The notes under the pieces are model-generated. The model was not told the origin of the DNA. It saw only the letters and a program-made list of their open reading frames with translations, and did no database searches. The translations under genes and the position numbers were made by a program. This document shows, piece by piece, positions 35,404 through 44,557 of a stretch of DNA of 64,000 nt. Positions within the stretch are counted from its first letter, which is position 1; the number at the start of each line of letters is the position of its first letter. Source of the stretch: Cyanobacteria bacterium FACHB-63 (lineage in GTDB: Bacteria > Cyanobacteriota > Cyanobacteriia > Leptolyngbyales > Leptolyngbyaceae); assembly GCA_014695255.1 (NCBI GenBank), contig JACJNX010000077.1, forward strand, positions 248,001 through 312,000, in the 5' to 3' direction.

Positions 35404-36168
35404 ATGGCGATCATTGCGCTAAAAGCGTGGTATTTGGAGCAGTATGAACCCATTCGGGAACTAGAGAAACGTCCCCATGATCTAAGACTCAGTAAAAATA
35501 GTCTGCTGAAATCGGGCTTGAGGGCTGACTTTCTTGAAGATAGCGCCGAGGTGAAGAAGTCAACCTGGTTTCAACGGTATCTCCAAGGCGAAACGGTTGA
35601 GTTTTACATCGAAGGAAGCGGCGGTTACGCCATTTCTAATATTGATCTCTCTAGTCACGAAATCTACTTCTCAAAACAAGAAGTAATGGCAAATCTAGAG
35701 CCTGAAATCTTCTTTTCCTATCAGACCGAGTTTACGGAATCCGGCGATCTACTCCGAGATGAACTCGAATCCGTCATTGATAGTTTGAATCGTCGATCGC
35801 GCCTCCCTATCGCCCTGCGAGAATCTCACCGCCTCAGCGAAGGAGCCATCCGATTGAATAGCTCTCTGATGCGATCAATTCGTCAATGCCTTTTATTTAT
35901 TGGAGACGGCACTTCGATCGCTCAAATTTCCGATACGCCCCCGCTCCTGATTCCCAGCCCCAAAGTGTGCGTCGAAACGGGGTACGCGCTGCAAAGTAAG
36001 CGATCGGAGCAAGTTCTCCTCGTGCAAATGGAGCGCTCCGATATGCCGGGGCAGTTTCCGTTTGATCTACCGAGCCAGAATCGTTTGGTGTTCAAAGATA
36101 AAACACAATTGCGGAAGCTATTACCGAAAACGATCGAAGCGCAACTCCAGCGCTTCAATCTGCTGTAG
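35404..36168 (+). CDS. Unknown protein with TIR-like C-terminal half
   Basis: 254 residues. The N-terminal third (about 1-95) is unassigned and has a GSGGYAISNIDLSSHEIYF strand pair. From about 98 it reads like a TIR-type Rossmann fold: EIFFSYQTEF (first strand), LESVIDSLNRRSRLPI (helix and strand), RQCLLFIGD, then PSPKVCVETGYALQSKR and a PFDLPSQNRLVF strand, recalling NV--E-GYAL and PFD motifs of TIR-like nucleotide-binding effectors. A catalytic Glu could be the one in VETGYA. The assignment is tentative. No defence partner is immediately adjacent; an AIM24 gene follows 55 bases later. Confidence 0.5.
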   Translation: MAIIALKAWYLEQYEPIRELEKRPHDLRLSKNSLLKSGLRADFLEDSAEVKKSTWFQRYLQGETVEFYIEGSGGYAISNIDLSSHEIYFSKQEVMANLEPEIFFSYQTEFTESGDLLRDELESVIDSLNRRSRLPIALRESHRLSEGAIRLNSSLMRSIRQCLLFIGDGTSIAQISDTPPLLIPSPKVCVETGYALQSKRSEQVLLVQMERSDMPGQFPFDLPSQNRLVFKDKTQLRKLLPKTIEAQLQRFNLL

Positions 36169-36223
36169 AGCGTCCGCGATTGGGGAACGCTTGACCTGTC
36201 CCGATCGTTGTTAGGAGATGCCC

Positions 36224-37045
36224 ATGAGCGACACTGCAAATTCCTTACCTTTTACCGTCGTTCAAAGTGTGACCCGTGGCGGTACGACCTTTGAACTGCT
36301 GGAATACAAGCCATTAACCGGGAGCGAAACGCTTGCGATCGCAAAACAACTCTATGTTCTGAAGCAGTCGGGAGTGCAGTTGCGACAATTACGAGTGCGA
36401 TTAGAAAAAGACGGCATTCGTACAGAGCCGGGAGCGCTGCAATTCTGCAAGGGTCAGATTCAGATGGAAAGCTCCACCGGAATGGGTGACGGTGTTGGTG
36501 GATTGGTCAAAGGCGCACTGGCAGCCGCGCGAACGGGAGAAACTCTGTTCAAACCGCTCTACAGTGGCACTGGCGAAGTCTATCTAGAACCGACGTTCGG
36601 ACATTACTGGTTTATGCAGCTCAATAACCAAACGCTGTATGCAGATCAGGGCTTATTCTGCTGTAGTGAGAATTCTGTGGTTGTCGGCGCACACAAAGTT
36701 GAGAGTTTTAGTGCGCGGGTCGCAGGGGGCGAAGGTCGCTATCAAACTAAAGTATCGGGGACAGGAATCGTAGTGTTTCGCATCCCCGTACCCTTGAGTG
36801 AAATTGTCGAACTGACGTTGCAGGATGAAACGCTTCAAGTCGATGGATCGTTTGCGCTTTTGAGAACCAGTGGAATTCAGTTCAGCGTCGAAAAAGCCTC
36901 GAAATCTTTGGTTGGGGCAGTTACGAGCGGCGAAGGATTTTTGCAAACGTTTCGAGGAACAGGACGAGTTTGGATTGCACCAACACAGCCGATTTATGAA
37001 AAAATGGGTGCGCTAGATTTGGCAATGACGACTTTAACTCGTTAA
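36224..37045 (+). CDS. AIM24-family protein
   Basis: 273 residues from the ATG at 36224 with GGAG seven bases upstream. The AIM24/TspB-like beta-roll is recognisable: GALQFCKGQIQMESSTGMGDGV, GEVYLEPTFGHYWFMQL, LFCCSENSVVVGAHKV and a Gly-rich FLQTFRGTGRVWIAPT near the end. Eukaryotic AIM24 is mitochondrial and needed for cristae assembly. Bacterial versions often lie near stress or signalling genes. The function here is unknown. It is probably co-transcribed with the TIR-like gene. Confidence 0.82.
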   Translation: MSDTANSLPFTVVQSVTRGGTTFELLEYKPLTGSETLAIAKQLYVLKQSGVQLRQLRVRLEKDGIRTEPGALQFCKGQIQMESSTGMGDGVGGLVKGALAAARTGETLFKPLYSGTGEVYLEPTFGHYWFMQLNNQTLYADQGLFCCSENSVVVGAHKVESFSARVAGGEGRYQTKVSGTGIVVFRIPVPLSEIVELTLQDETLQVDGSFALLRTSGIQFSVEKASKSLVGAVTSGEGFLQTFRGTGRVWIAPTQPIYEKMGALDLAMTTLTR

Positions 37046-37082
37046 GGAGGGCTTGGTCTTCGTTATTGAGGGTGCGCCCCCT

Positions 37083-37106
37083 AAGTCCCCTACACGTGGG
37101 GGACTT
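37083..37106. repeat. AAGTCCCC...GGGGACTT palindrome
   Basis: A perfect 8-bp stem with a short loop containing CACGTG. Palindromes of the form CCCCCTAAGTCCCC...GGGGACTT are recurrent between genes in cyanobacteria (from memory). It lies just past the AIM24 stop. Confidence 0.55.
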
Positions 37107-37194
37107 TGAGTGAAGGAGACTTCTTAATTTTGAGAAGGTTTTCCCAAGCTACCGAACACTTAGAATTCATTCTAGAACGATCGCTCGGTATTGC

Positions 37195-37827
37195 TTAATC
37201 CTGGACTTCGTTCAGGGCGTACCGAGCGATCGCTAGCGTTAATTTCGCTTGCTCCGTTTCCGACAACCTCGCCCAGTCAGCAGACTTTACTATTTGCTCT
37301 TCGCCGCGCATCGAGTACGCCAGGGGACGCGCCAACACTTGTAAATCTTCCTCTGCCCACTGCGGCAGCGCTTCCTGGACACATTGAATCAATTGCTCTG
37401 CCAGAGTCGCGGAGGAATTCGCTAGTTTCTGGGCTTGCTGAGCGATCGTATTCAAGATCGATTGCGGCACCGTTGCGAACTTTTGCGCCAAAGAGGTTTC
37501 GAGCGTGGGAGCCGCAAACAGAGAATCTAGATGAGAGAAAAAGGCATCGGCACGATCGGCAATCTCAGCATCGGAGAAGGCATCAAGCGAGAAGTTCTGC
37601 TCTAGAGTGTTGAAAAACGATTCTGCCTCTGGATCAGCCGGATTCCAAGGATACGCGATCGCGCTATCGGGAATTTCTGCGACCTCAACTTCTACAGCAT
37701 CAGCATTGTCCGGCTGATTCCACCGCAGCGTCACTGCTTCCGAATCAAGCAAGGCATCGACAAATGCCTGCTGAAGTTCACGAGAGTTAGAAGGACTTGC
37801 TTCGTGTGCCATGACAATAATCCGCAT
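37195..37827 (-). CDS. Unknown acidic protein
   Basis: 210 residues (205 if the second Met at 37812 is used). It is strongly acidic, with an early DALLDSEAVTLRWNQP strand, an alternating hydrophobic stretch (VEVEVAEIPDSA) and a helical C-terminal half (LAQKFATVPQSILNTIAQQAQKL; AKLTLAIARYALNEV). I recognise no family. It is the last gene after PP2C and CHAT-FHA on the same strand, 147 bases from the latter, and may belong to that module as substrate, inhibitor or regulator. Confidence 0.6.
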   Translation of the reverse strand: MRIIVMAHEASPSNSRELQQAFVDALLDSEAVTLRWNQPDNADAVEVEVAEIPDSAIAYPWNPADPEAESFFNTLEQNFSLDAFSDAEIADRADAFFSHLDSLFAAPTLETSLAQKFATVPQSILNTIAQQAQKLANSSATLAEQLIQCVQEALPQWAEEDLQVLARPLAYSMRGEEQIVKSADWARLSETEQAKLTLAIARYALNEVQD

Positions 37828-37974
37828 CTGTAATTGAACTAAGGGTTGGTGTGTTTGATGGCTATAGCTTCAAGCCCAGTGTTACCAGTTCCGTAACTGA
37901 CCTATCAATTTACGCTAAATTACTTAAAATCTCCAAACCTTTGCGATCGATCTCCGTAATTCTAAGGGCAGATC

Positions 37975-39603
37975 TTAGTTTCTTCCATCCGCAGGCGAGA
38001 CCAAGAACTCTAAAACGGAGTTCTGAGAGCCGCCAAACTTAATCTGCGCCCCTGAATATAAGGGCACCTCGTAATTATGAACTTTCTGCCATCCGTTCAC
38101 GGTCGAAATCCAGGTACCATAACGCGAAAAATCCCGCAGAAAATAGGTCGGCTGCATCGAATCAGCACTGCGGGAAAAAATTTCTGCGTGTTTGCGCGAA
38201 ACACCGGGTTCGTTCGCTAAGACCAAATCATTCTCGGTACTCATGCCCACGCGCATCAAGCCACCGCGAATCGTCCAAATCTTGGCGTTTTCCAACGATC
38301 GCAGCGATGCGACCGGATGCTGTCCCCCTAGCTGACTCGGCGTGTGGGGAATCTGCGTGAGTCCTTCTTCGATCGGTTTAATCAATTCCCCGTTGAATTC
38401 CGGGTGCATATAGAGAACTGGCAATGTCCAAGCCTGATGATTGAATCGAAACAAGGTCAGCAAATGTTGACGCGCAACGGCGACGGATTGATCGATCGGC
38501 ATCCGATCGCTCAACGCTTGAGCAAACGCTGCGATAAAACTCAGCGCTTCTTGATCGGTAATCGAATCCCGCATTGCCAACACTGCGGGCACTCCATGAT
38601 GCAGCAATACCTCTGCCAAGCTACTTCTCGGAATCGTCTGGTGATGTTGCTCCTCGGGTTGCGCTCCCCAGCACGCATTAAACACGGCTAGTTTTACCTG
38701 ACAGCGCGTGAGCACTTGCGCCAGTTCTGTCCCATTCATCGGTTGATTGGGGCGCAGAAATAGCAAGCCACCATCAGCCGCAGGAACGCCGTGACCCGCG
38801 TAAAACAAGACATTATAGCGACCGTTTTCCAGACGATCGATCAAGTCTGCGGAAGTGGGTTGCAGCAGCGTATCGACGAAACAAGGAGCCGCAAGCCGAC
38901 CCATCCCCGGTCGCTCTCGTAGAATTCTCGATAGCGCGGTTGCTTCTTGCTCTAATTTCAGTCGCTTTAATTCGTCGCGCTGTTTGCTTTCAAATCCTAA
39001 GGCGGGCAAGTCGGGTGCGGCATCTTGTCCTAGAACCAGCAGTACGTTTAGGCTGGTTTCCGATCGCAGTTCCGGAAGCGCATCGACATCGGTGGTGGTG
39101 CGACTAAATAAAAGCTGCTGACTGAGCGAGATCGCCTGCTTTCCCGCATCGCTTTGCATAATCTCCCAGGGCAGCGAGATCAAATCGGGATCGCGCACAT
39201 CTAATCGTACCCTGAGCGCTTTTCCTTTGCCCTGAGCGATTCCCTGGCTTCGATTTAGGCTGCTCTCAATCACCCCATCAAACAGCCACTGCCACAAATT
39301 AATTCCCAGATCCTGCATTAAGCGGGCGCTGCGCGGAATCGGTTGACCGATCGGCAGTTCTGCGGCTCGGATTGGCGGTGTGCTGACTTGCGAGACATGC
39401 GGCACATCCGGCACCCCACGCGAGGAAAACATTTCTTGCCACGATCGCCAGTGGTGCATCAATTCGTCTGTCCATAGACAATCTCGCAGCAAATACCCTC
39501 CCCGATAAGGAGCTTCAATCACGTGAATCGCGAAGTGCTGGGCTTGGGAAGCGCGTAATCGCTCGATCGCAAGACTTAAACAGGGAAGTTCAGACGGTGG
39601 CAT
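37975..39603 (-). CDS. CHAT protease-like domain fused to FHA domain
   Basis: 542 residues. The CHAT domain (about 120-400, caspase-like) has the catalytic pair His271 in FYAGHG and Cys311 in NACWGA. The C-terminal FHA domain (about 440-540) has VGMSTENDLVL, GVSRKHAEIF and DFSRYGTWIS, so the phosphothreonine-binding Arg/Ser/Asn-type residues are largely kept. CHAT enzymes cleave partner proteins in bacterial immunity or programmed death (for example gasdermin or TPR-CHAT systems), and FHA domains read pThr. The upstream gene encodes a PP2C phosphatase with only 45 bases between, so activity may depend on phosphorylation. No kinase is in the window. Confidence 0.88.
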   Translation of the reverse strand: MPPSELPCLSLAIERLRASQAQHFAIHVIEAPYRGGYLLRDCLWTDELMHHWRSWQEMFSSRGVPDVPHVSQVSTPPIRAAELPIGQPIPRSARLMQDLGINLWQWLFDGVIESSLNRSQGIAQGKGKALRVRLDVRDPDLISLPWEIMQSDAGKQAISLSQQLLFSRTTTDVDALPELRSETSLNVLLVLGQDAAPDLPALGFESKQRDELKRLKLEQEATALSRILRERPGMGRLAAPCFVDTLLQPTSADLIDRLENGRYNVLFYAGHGVPAADGGLLFLRPNQPMNGTELAQVLTRCQVKLAVFNACWGAQPEEQHHQTIPRSSLAEVLLHHGVPAVLAMRDSITDQEALSFIAAFAQALSDRMPIDQSVAVARQHLLTLFRFNHQAWTLPVLYMHPEFNGELIKPIEEGLTQIPHTPSQLGGQHPVASLRSLENAKIWTIRGGLMRVGMSTENDLVLANEPGVSRKHAEIFSRSADSMQPTYFLRDFSRYGTWISTVNGWQKVHNYEVPLYSGAQIKFGGSQNSVLEFLVSPADGRN

Positions 39604-39648
39604 GAATTGGCAAAAGCTGGTTAACTCCAGAACTTCAATATTAATATT

Positions 39649-41784
39649 CTATGGGGTGGAAGGAACGTTCTGTTTTGGCAGTTCTGTTGAAGCAGTACAG
39701 GCTCCGAGTTGACTGGAATCGGGAAGGGAGAAGGGCGCGATCGCGCTTTTTTTCTGCCAGCCCTTGGCAGTAGTCGCATTTGGAAGTTTAGCTTCTAAAT
39801 TCGGAGTACAAACCTCTAAAAGTATCCAGAGCGATCGATCCGTGGTGTTCTCTTGTTGCCGCACAACCTTTAACACAGATCCCGGTGGAACTTTTTTAAC
39901 AGATTCGGGTGAAGCAGTCTCAGGTTTTTCCAATAACGGGAGTCCGGGATCGCTAGCAGGGCGATCGAGCTTAATGAACGTTCCTGGGGTCAGCGAGGGC
40001 GGTGAAGCGGGAACAGGCGGAACCGTGGGGGATTCTGCAACCGTTGGACGGCGACTGTTCAGAGTCGGGATTAGTTCTGGGACAAATAGCGCCGCGATTG
40101 CACCCGCTACACCAAATAATCCTAGAAGAATCAGCAACGTTTTAAGCCAGGACGATTGGCGCGGTTGCAGTTCGGTTCGCAGTCCAGGCGGTGAGGTAGA
40201 AGGCGCGAACATTTGAGTTGGTTTTGTCTGTTCTGGTAGCTGCGCGGCGCTGAGTTGCACCGTGGAGGATTGCCCGGTTTCGCGGGTTTGGCAATGAATT
40301 AAACCGACAGTCACATTATCGTGACCGTTCTGCGTGTTGGCAATTTCCACTAATCTGCGAGCAACGGTAGCAAGATCGGTTTTACCGTCAAGAATTGGAA
40401 CGATTTCGCTTTGCCAGTATTCTTCGACGAGATCGTTATCGCTCAATCCATCCGAACACAATAGAAAAACGCAGTCTTCATCGAGAATAAATCGTTGGGT
40501 AGAAGGATGCAAAGTGTTTGAATTTCCCATGCCCAGGGCTTGCACGAGTGATCCTGCCGAGGAGCGCTGTACCGCTTCGCGATATAAAGTGTACCCTGAT
40601 TGGGCTTGTCGGGAGGCAACGTCATCATCGAGCGTGACTTGATAACAGCCGCGTCGAGTGATGCGATAAGCGCGACTATCGCCGACGTGCGTGAGATACA
40701 GTTCGTGCGATCGCACCAGCCCCATGACAACTGTGGTTCCCATGCGTTGCCGCTCTTGTCGCCGTTCTGCATCGTTCTTGGCGGCGATCGCGTCATTGGC
40801 TCTCAGCACTGCTTCTTCGAGTCCCCACTCCAGATTCTGGGTTAGCGTTTGCGTATGCTGCACGATCGTTTGAATCGCCAGGTTTGAGGCAACTTCTCCC
40901 CCTTCATGTCCACCCACACCATCACAAACAATCAGGAGGGAATGATTGTTTGTGATGGTTCCGCTCACTGGATAGCAGGCATCCTCGTTACTTGAGCGAC
41001 TTGGACCTTGATCGCTGAGCGTGGCGAGCCGAATCTGTCGAGTTTGTTGGGTACTTTGGGAAGCGATCGCGGCATCTAGCAATTCGATTAAGCCTTCGGC
41101 GTTAGTAATCTGCCCTTGAATTAAGTGCTGACAGAGTTGATTAAAGAAGTCTGCGATCGCAGGCTGGACTTGCCAACTTGACCAAAATTTTCCCAGTTCT
41201 GAAAGTGGAACCGTGCCTCGATCTAGCTCTAGCTCTAAAACTCTGACGGTGTCACCATCTGCAAAGATCAGCTGAGAATTCAGCAGCGTAGAGGCAGATT
41301 TTTCTACGCTCAGACTATGCCAAAGTTGTGCCAGTTGCCGCAAAAAGTGAAGCTGACGAAACCCGCGACTTGCATTCCACACTTGCTCTAAGCGCGGCAT
41401 CAATTGCCCGGATAAATCTCCTCCTTGTTCAGAACGCGCTCCACTTGGATAGAGCGGAGCCGATTCTAGAAAAACAATTGCTCCGACCACTGCATAGGGC
41501 TGTGGAATGGCGGGGCGTTCGGTCATCAGGTGCAAATAGGGTTCAAGCGGTGGCGGAACTTCGATCGCGCTCGTCGGCAGCCCTGGTTTCGTGTCTAATG
41601 CGATCTGACCGGACTTGATCAAAAAGCGATCGTCGATCAATTCCCCAGGTGAAGCAGTTGATCCGAGTGCCCACAAGTAGCGCTTTGGAATTCGGGTATG
41701 ACAGTTGTGGCAAAACGGCTGGCTTTCAGAATTGAGCGCCTGACAAAAACAGTTGGGGCATTGCACGATCGAATCAGTTTGCAT
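39649..41784 (-). CDS. PP2C-family Ser/Thr phosphatase with zinc ribbon
   Basis: 711 residues from the Met at 41784, chosen because the zinc ribbon CPNCFCQ...CHNC starts just after it. The middle (about 260-510) is a PP2C phosphatase with SNEDACYP, CDGVGGHEGGEVAS, VGDSRAYRI, CSDGLSDND and HDNVTVGL, holding the Mn-binding Asp set. About 560-580 is a transmembrane helix (LLILLGLFGVAGAIAALF), followed by a Pro-rich and an SH3-like extracytoplasmic part (VLKVVRQQENTTDRSLWILLEV split). It would remove phosphate from Ser/Thr proteins and sits first in an apparent operon with the FHA-bearing CHAT protein. Confidence 0.88.
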   Translation of the reverse strand: MQTDSIVQCPNCFCQALNSESQPFCHNCHTRIPKRYLWALGSTASPGELIDDRFLIKSGQIALDTKPGLPTSAIEVPPPLEPYLHLMTERPAIPQPYAVVGAIVFLESAPLYPSGARSEQGGDLSGQLMPRLEQVWNASRGFRQLHFLRQLAQLWHSLSVEKSASTLLNSQLIFADGDTVRVLELELDRGTVPLSELGKFWSSWQVQPAIADFFNQLCQHLIQGQITNAEGLIELLDAAIASQSTQQTRQIRLATLSDQGPSRSSNEDACYPVSGTITNNHSLLIVCDGVGGHEGGEVASNLAIQTIVQHTQTLTQNLEWGLEEAVLRANDAIAAKNDAERRQERQRMGTTVVMGLVRSHELYLTHVGDSRAYRITRRGCYQVTLDDDVASRQAQSGYTLYREAVQRSSAGSLVQALGMGNSNTLHPSTQRFILDEDCVFLLCSDGLSDNDLVEEYWQSEIVPILDGKTDLATVARRLVEIANTQNGHDNVTVGLIHCQTRETGQSSTVQLSAAQLPEQTKPTQMFAPSTSPPGLRTELQPRQSSWLKTLLILLGLFGVAGAIAALFVPELIPTLNSRRPTVAESPTVPPVPASPPSLTPGTFIKLDRPASDPGLPLLEKPETASPESVKKVPPGSVLKVVRQQENTTDRSLWILLEVCTPNLEAKLPNATTAKGWQKKSAIAPFSLPDSSQLGACTASTELPKQNVPSTP

Positions 41785-41961
41785 TGAAAGAATGTCTCTA
41801 CGAGTTGCCCAGTTCCGATGGCGTGAAGTATTTCTCACTCTAACAATTTTTGTCGATCGTAGCGGATCAGACGACGGTAATTTGGGTAGAATTCCGGGTT
41901 TCCTCGCGTTGCGATCGTCTAATTTGGAGGCACAATAAACCAGATTTTACTGAGATGGGCT
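41785..41961. promoter_or_regulatory. Divergent promoter region, PP2C / propeller gene
   Basis: 177 bases between the two starts must carry both promoters. No specific operator was identified. Confidence 0.4.
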
Positions 41962-42969
41962 ATGTCTTTCGTGCGCCGCCAATTCGGATTTGCTTCGCTG
42001 CTGCTGGGTTTGACCATTTCTGCACAAAGTGCGACCGCTGCACCTCCATTTGCGCCGATCGCGCCGCCCCCGGTTGCGCCATCTTTACCGCAGGAGAATC
42101 AGCCCGATTTTCGAGTGGCAGGACTTCAGCGCGATTTTCAAGGCAATCTTTGGGTAGCGACTTCACGCAGCGTCGCAAGAATTGATCCGAATACCGGAAA
42201 AGTGCTGGCACGGGTGCCATTACCGAATTTGACGATCGGGGCGCTGGCTCAAGATCGGGTGGGTCGAATTTGGGTCGGCACCAGTGAGGGACTTTGGCGC
42301 ATCGATCCAAGAACGAATCAAGTGACCGCGCTCAATCTCTTTCTGCCATCGAATCGAGTGCTGTCTTTACTCGTTGATAGACGAGGATTTCTTTGGGTAG
42401 GGACTGATTCGGGATTGGCGCTGGTTAGCCCGCATGAGGGGCTATTAATGACAACGCTGAAAAATTTACCGGGTGTGAGTGCCAACGCGCTCAGCCTAGA
42501 TCCGCAAGGTCAGCTTTGGGTGGGAACGCTCGATAGCTTGGTACAAGTCGATACCGCAAGCGCCCAGATTCTCCATACTGCCAATTTGGAGGAAGGCGCA
42601 GTTCAAGCCTTAGCGCTGGATCGACATGGCTCACTCTGGGCAGGCACAACGAGCGGTTTAGTGAAAATTGACCCGGCAAATCGGCGACGGGAGCGATCGA
42701 TCACATCACTGCGGGGGCGTGAAATTCTGTCTGCGGGATTCGATGCCGTGGGCAGCATCTGGGTAGGAACCAATAGCGGCTTGCTACGCGTGAATCCTTA
42801 CAATGGCGCGATCGTTGGTGAAGTGCCGAATTTGCCTTCAAACCGTGTGTTGTCGCTTGCGCCTGACACTGGGAATAAGTTGTGGGTGGGAACCAGTGAG
42901 GGCTTAGCCTGGGTGAGTATGACGAATTTTCAGACGAGACCACATTTGCTATTTTCTAGAACATATTAA
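41962..42969 (+). CDS. Secreted beta-propeller protein (two-component-propeller type)
   Basis: 335 residues: a signal peptide (about 1-27), a Pro-rich linker, then six or seven repeats of about 40 residues with the mark LWVGT or IWVGT (for example GRIWVGTSEGLWRIDP, GFLWVGTDSGLALVSP, GQLWVGTLDSLVQVD). This is the reg_prop (ligand-binding) repeat found in hybrid two-component sensors, but no kinase or membrane anchor follows, so it is a stand-alone periplasmic or secreted propeller. The ligand is unknown. The stop lies inside an 18-bp tandem repeat. Confidence 0.85.
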   Translation: MSFVRRQFGFASLLLGLTISAQSATAAPPFAPIAPPPVAPSLPQENQPDFRVAGLQRDFQGNLWVATSRSVARIDPNTGKVLARVPLPNLTIGALAQDRVGRIWVGTSEGLWRIDPRTNQVTALNLFLPSNRVLSLLVDRRGFLWVGTDSGLALVSPHEGLLMTTLKNLPGVSANALSLDPQGQLWVGTLDSLVQVDTASAQILHTANLEEGAVQALALDRHGSLWAGTTSGLVKIDPANRRRERSITSLRGREILSAGFDAVGSIWVGTNSGLLRVNPYNGAIVGEVPNLPSNRVLSLAPDTGNKLWVGTSEGLAWVSMTNFQTRPHLLFSRTY

Positions 42970-42987
42970 TTTTCTAGAACATATTAA
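42952..42987. repeat. Tandem 18-bp duplication over the stop codon
   Basis: TTTTCTAGAACATATTAA occurs twice without a gap. The first copy includes the propeller gene's stop, so the second copy is all 3' sequence and does not change the protein. Confidence 0.75.
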
Positions 42988-43081
42988 TTGCAGGCTGTTA
43001 ACAAAAAATTGCGCTTCTTCATTTCGAGGAGTAGGGAGTAGGGGGGTTAAACAGAACGACACCCCACTCCCCACTTCACCA

Positions 43082-44425
43082 CTAATTCAAGATCGCTATA
43101 TTTGCATTGAACCAACTGCGATCGATCTCACACCCTAGATGCTGCTGAATTCGTAATAAATCCTGTTCTGCATTGCCCAAGCAGGTTGTAGCGCCGGGTG
43201 AAGGTGTCACGTTAAACCGGATGCCATTGCCTGGATCGATCTGTGCCTGCCCCAAAATGAGCTTACCCTGAGCCTTGTCAATTAACTGAGGACGAATTCC
43301 ACCCACTCCATGAGCAAACTCTAAATCCTCTAGCTGCAAAGAGGGCACAATCTTCTGTGCATCTTTCAGAAACAGGCGGCGACTGACGATCGGCACTTCA
43401 AATGCAAAGTTCTTCAGAATGTAGTGGCGAATGTCCCGCACTTTAAACAAATCCCAAAGAACAGCGCTGACACGCTGATCGAAGCGCAACACTTCCAGAT
43501 AATCCACAAACGTCTTCAGGTTGTATCGCTCCAATAGGGGGAGGGGTAGCGCTGTTGGACCAAACCGAGTCTTTCCGGGCACAGTCACATCCGGATCGCC
43601 ATGAATTGCTGCGAACGGCAGTTTATCATTCTGCACGGTGTAAACCTTGCCGTTGAGAACTTGGGGTGTAAAGTAGAAATTTCCCGCAACTGGCAAGCAA
43701 GAATATTCCAGCCCAATTCCCATGCGGTGAGCAAAGAGCAGGCTATGTCCTCCGGCAGAGACTACAACAAATCGCGCCGTGATGGAGGTGTCTGCGATCG
43801 TAATGCGGTAGTTCTGTCCAACCGGTTCGATCGACTTGACCGGATTACCTAACATCAAGTCCACTGTCTTATCTGCCACTTCTTGGGCTTGCTCCACCAT
43901 TGACTGAGCCAAAGCACCAAAGTTCACCGCAGTATAATCATCAAGCACTGCAAGCGCCACCAGTTCTTCGGGTCGATCGTGCTGGTTGAGCTTAACAACC
44001 TTCGGTTCAACCTCAGCAATTTGCGCCTTTTCTAAAAGCTGCATTTCCTCAAAGTGCGGCTTAAATTCCTCGTACCGCTGTCGCAAAATTTGACTTTCTT
44101 CGGCTCCCACGCCTAGAACCATCTTGGGATAGCGATAAATGACTTGATCGCGAATTGCTGGAGGTAGTGCAGTCGCATAGCGCACGATCATATCTGCCGA
44201 TCGTCGCACCTTCAGTGCTTTTTCCAGGCTGTAATTCGTCTCGATGTCGCCGCAGTGAATGGTCTGGCTGTTATTGCTAGATTTGGAATTCACAGTTGCT
44301 ATTTGCGAATACTTCTCAACCAGAGCGATGCGCTTTAGGTCGGTAAATTTTGCAAGCGAATAAAGTAAAGCGGTTCCTGTAACCCCACCGCCAATCACGA
44401 CGACATCGTAGACCTGATCTGCCAT
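43082..44425 (-). CDS. FAD-dependent oxidoreductase, Mqo-like
   Basis: About 447 residues from the Met at 44425 (MADQVYDVVVIGGGVTGTAL); longer versions add 42 unlike residues. It has the FAD Rossmann GGGVTGTALLYSL (near 12), an acidic EKYSQIATVNSK and the Mqo-type SSNNSQTIHCGD segment. It resembles malate:quinone oxidoreductase (membrane-peripheral, quinone-reducing). Malate specificity is plausible but not proven. It lies downstream of, and on the same strand as, the polysaccharide operon with 132 bases between, so linkage is unclear. Confidence 0.75.
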   Translation of the reverse strand: MADQVYDVVVIGGGVTGTALLYSLAKFTDLKRIALVEKYSQIATVNSKSSNNSQTIHCGDIETNYSLEKALKVRRSADMIVRYATALPPAIRDQVIYRYPKMVLGVGAEESQILRQRYEEFKPHFEEMQLLEKAQIAEVEPKVVKLNQHDRPEELVALAVLDDYTAVNFGALAQSMVEQAQEVADKTVDLMLGNPVKSIEPVGQNYRITIADTSITARFVVVSAGGHSLLFAHRMGIGLEYSCLPVAGNFYFTPQVLNGKVYTVQNDKLPFAAIHGDPDVTVPGKTRFGPTALPLPLLERYNLKTFVDYLEVLRFDQRVSAVLWDLFKVRDIRHYILKNFAFEVPIVSRRLFLKDAQKIVPSLQLEDLEFAHGVGGIRPQLIDKAQGKLILGQAQIDPGNGIRFNVTPSPGATTCLGNAEQDLLRIQQHLGCEIDRSWFNANIAILN

Positions 44426-44557
44426 TTCTTTAGGTTGATAGATATTCAGCTTATTCAGCCTAGCGTATGCCAGTTTGCATGTGATCCGGTTTCTCAAGGA
44501 TTCCTTACGATCGCGCTGATGATCTTCGCATCTCCATTTGAAATGTTGCACATGAGT

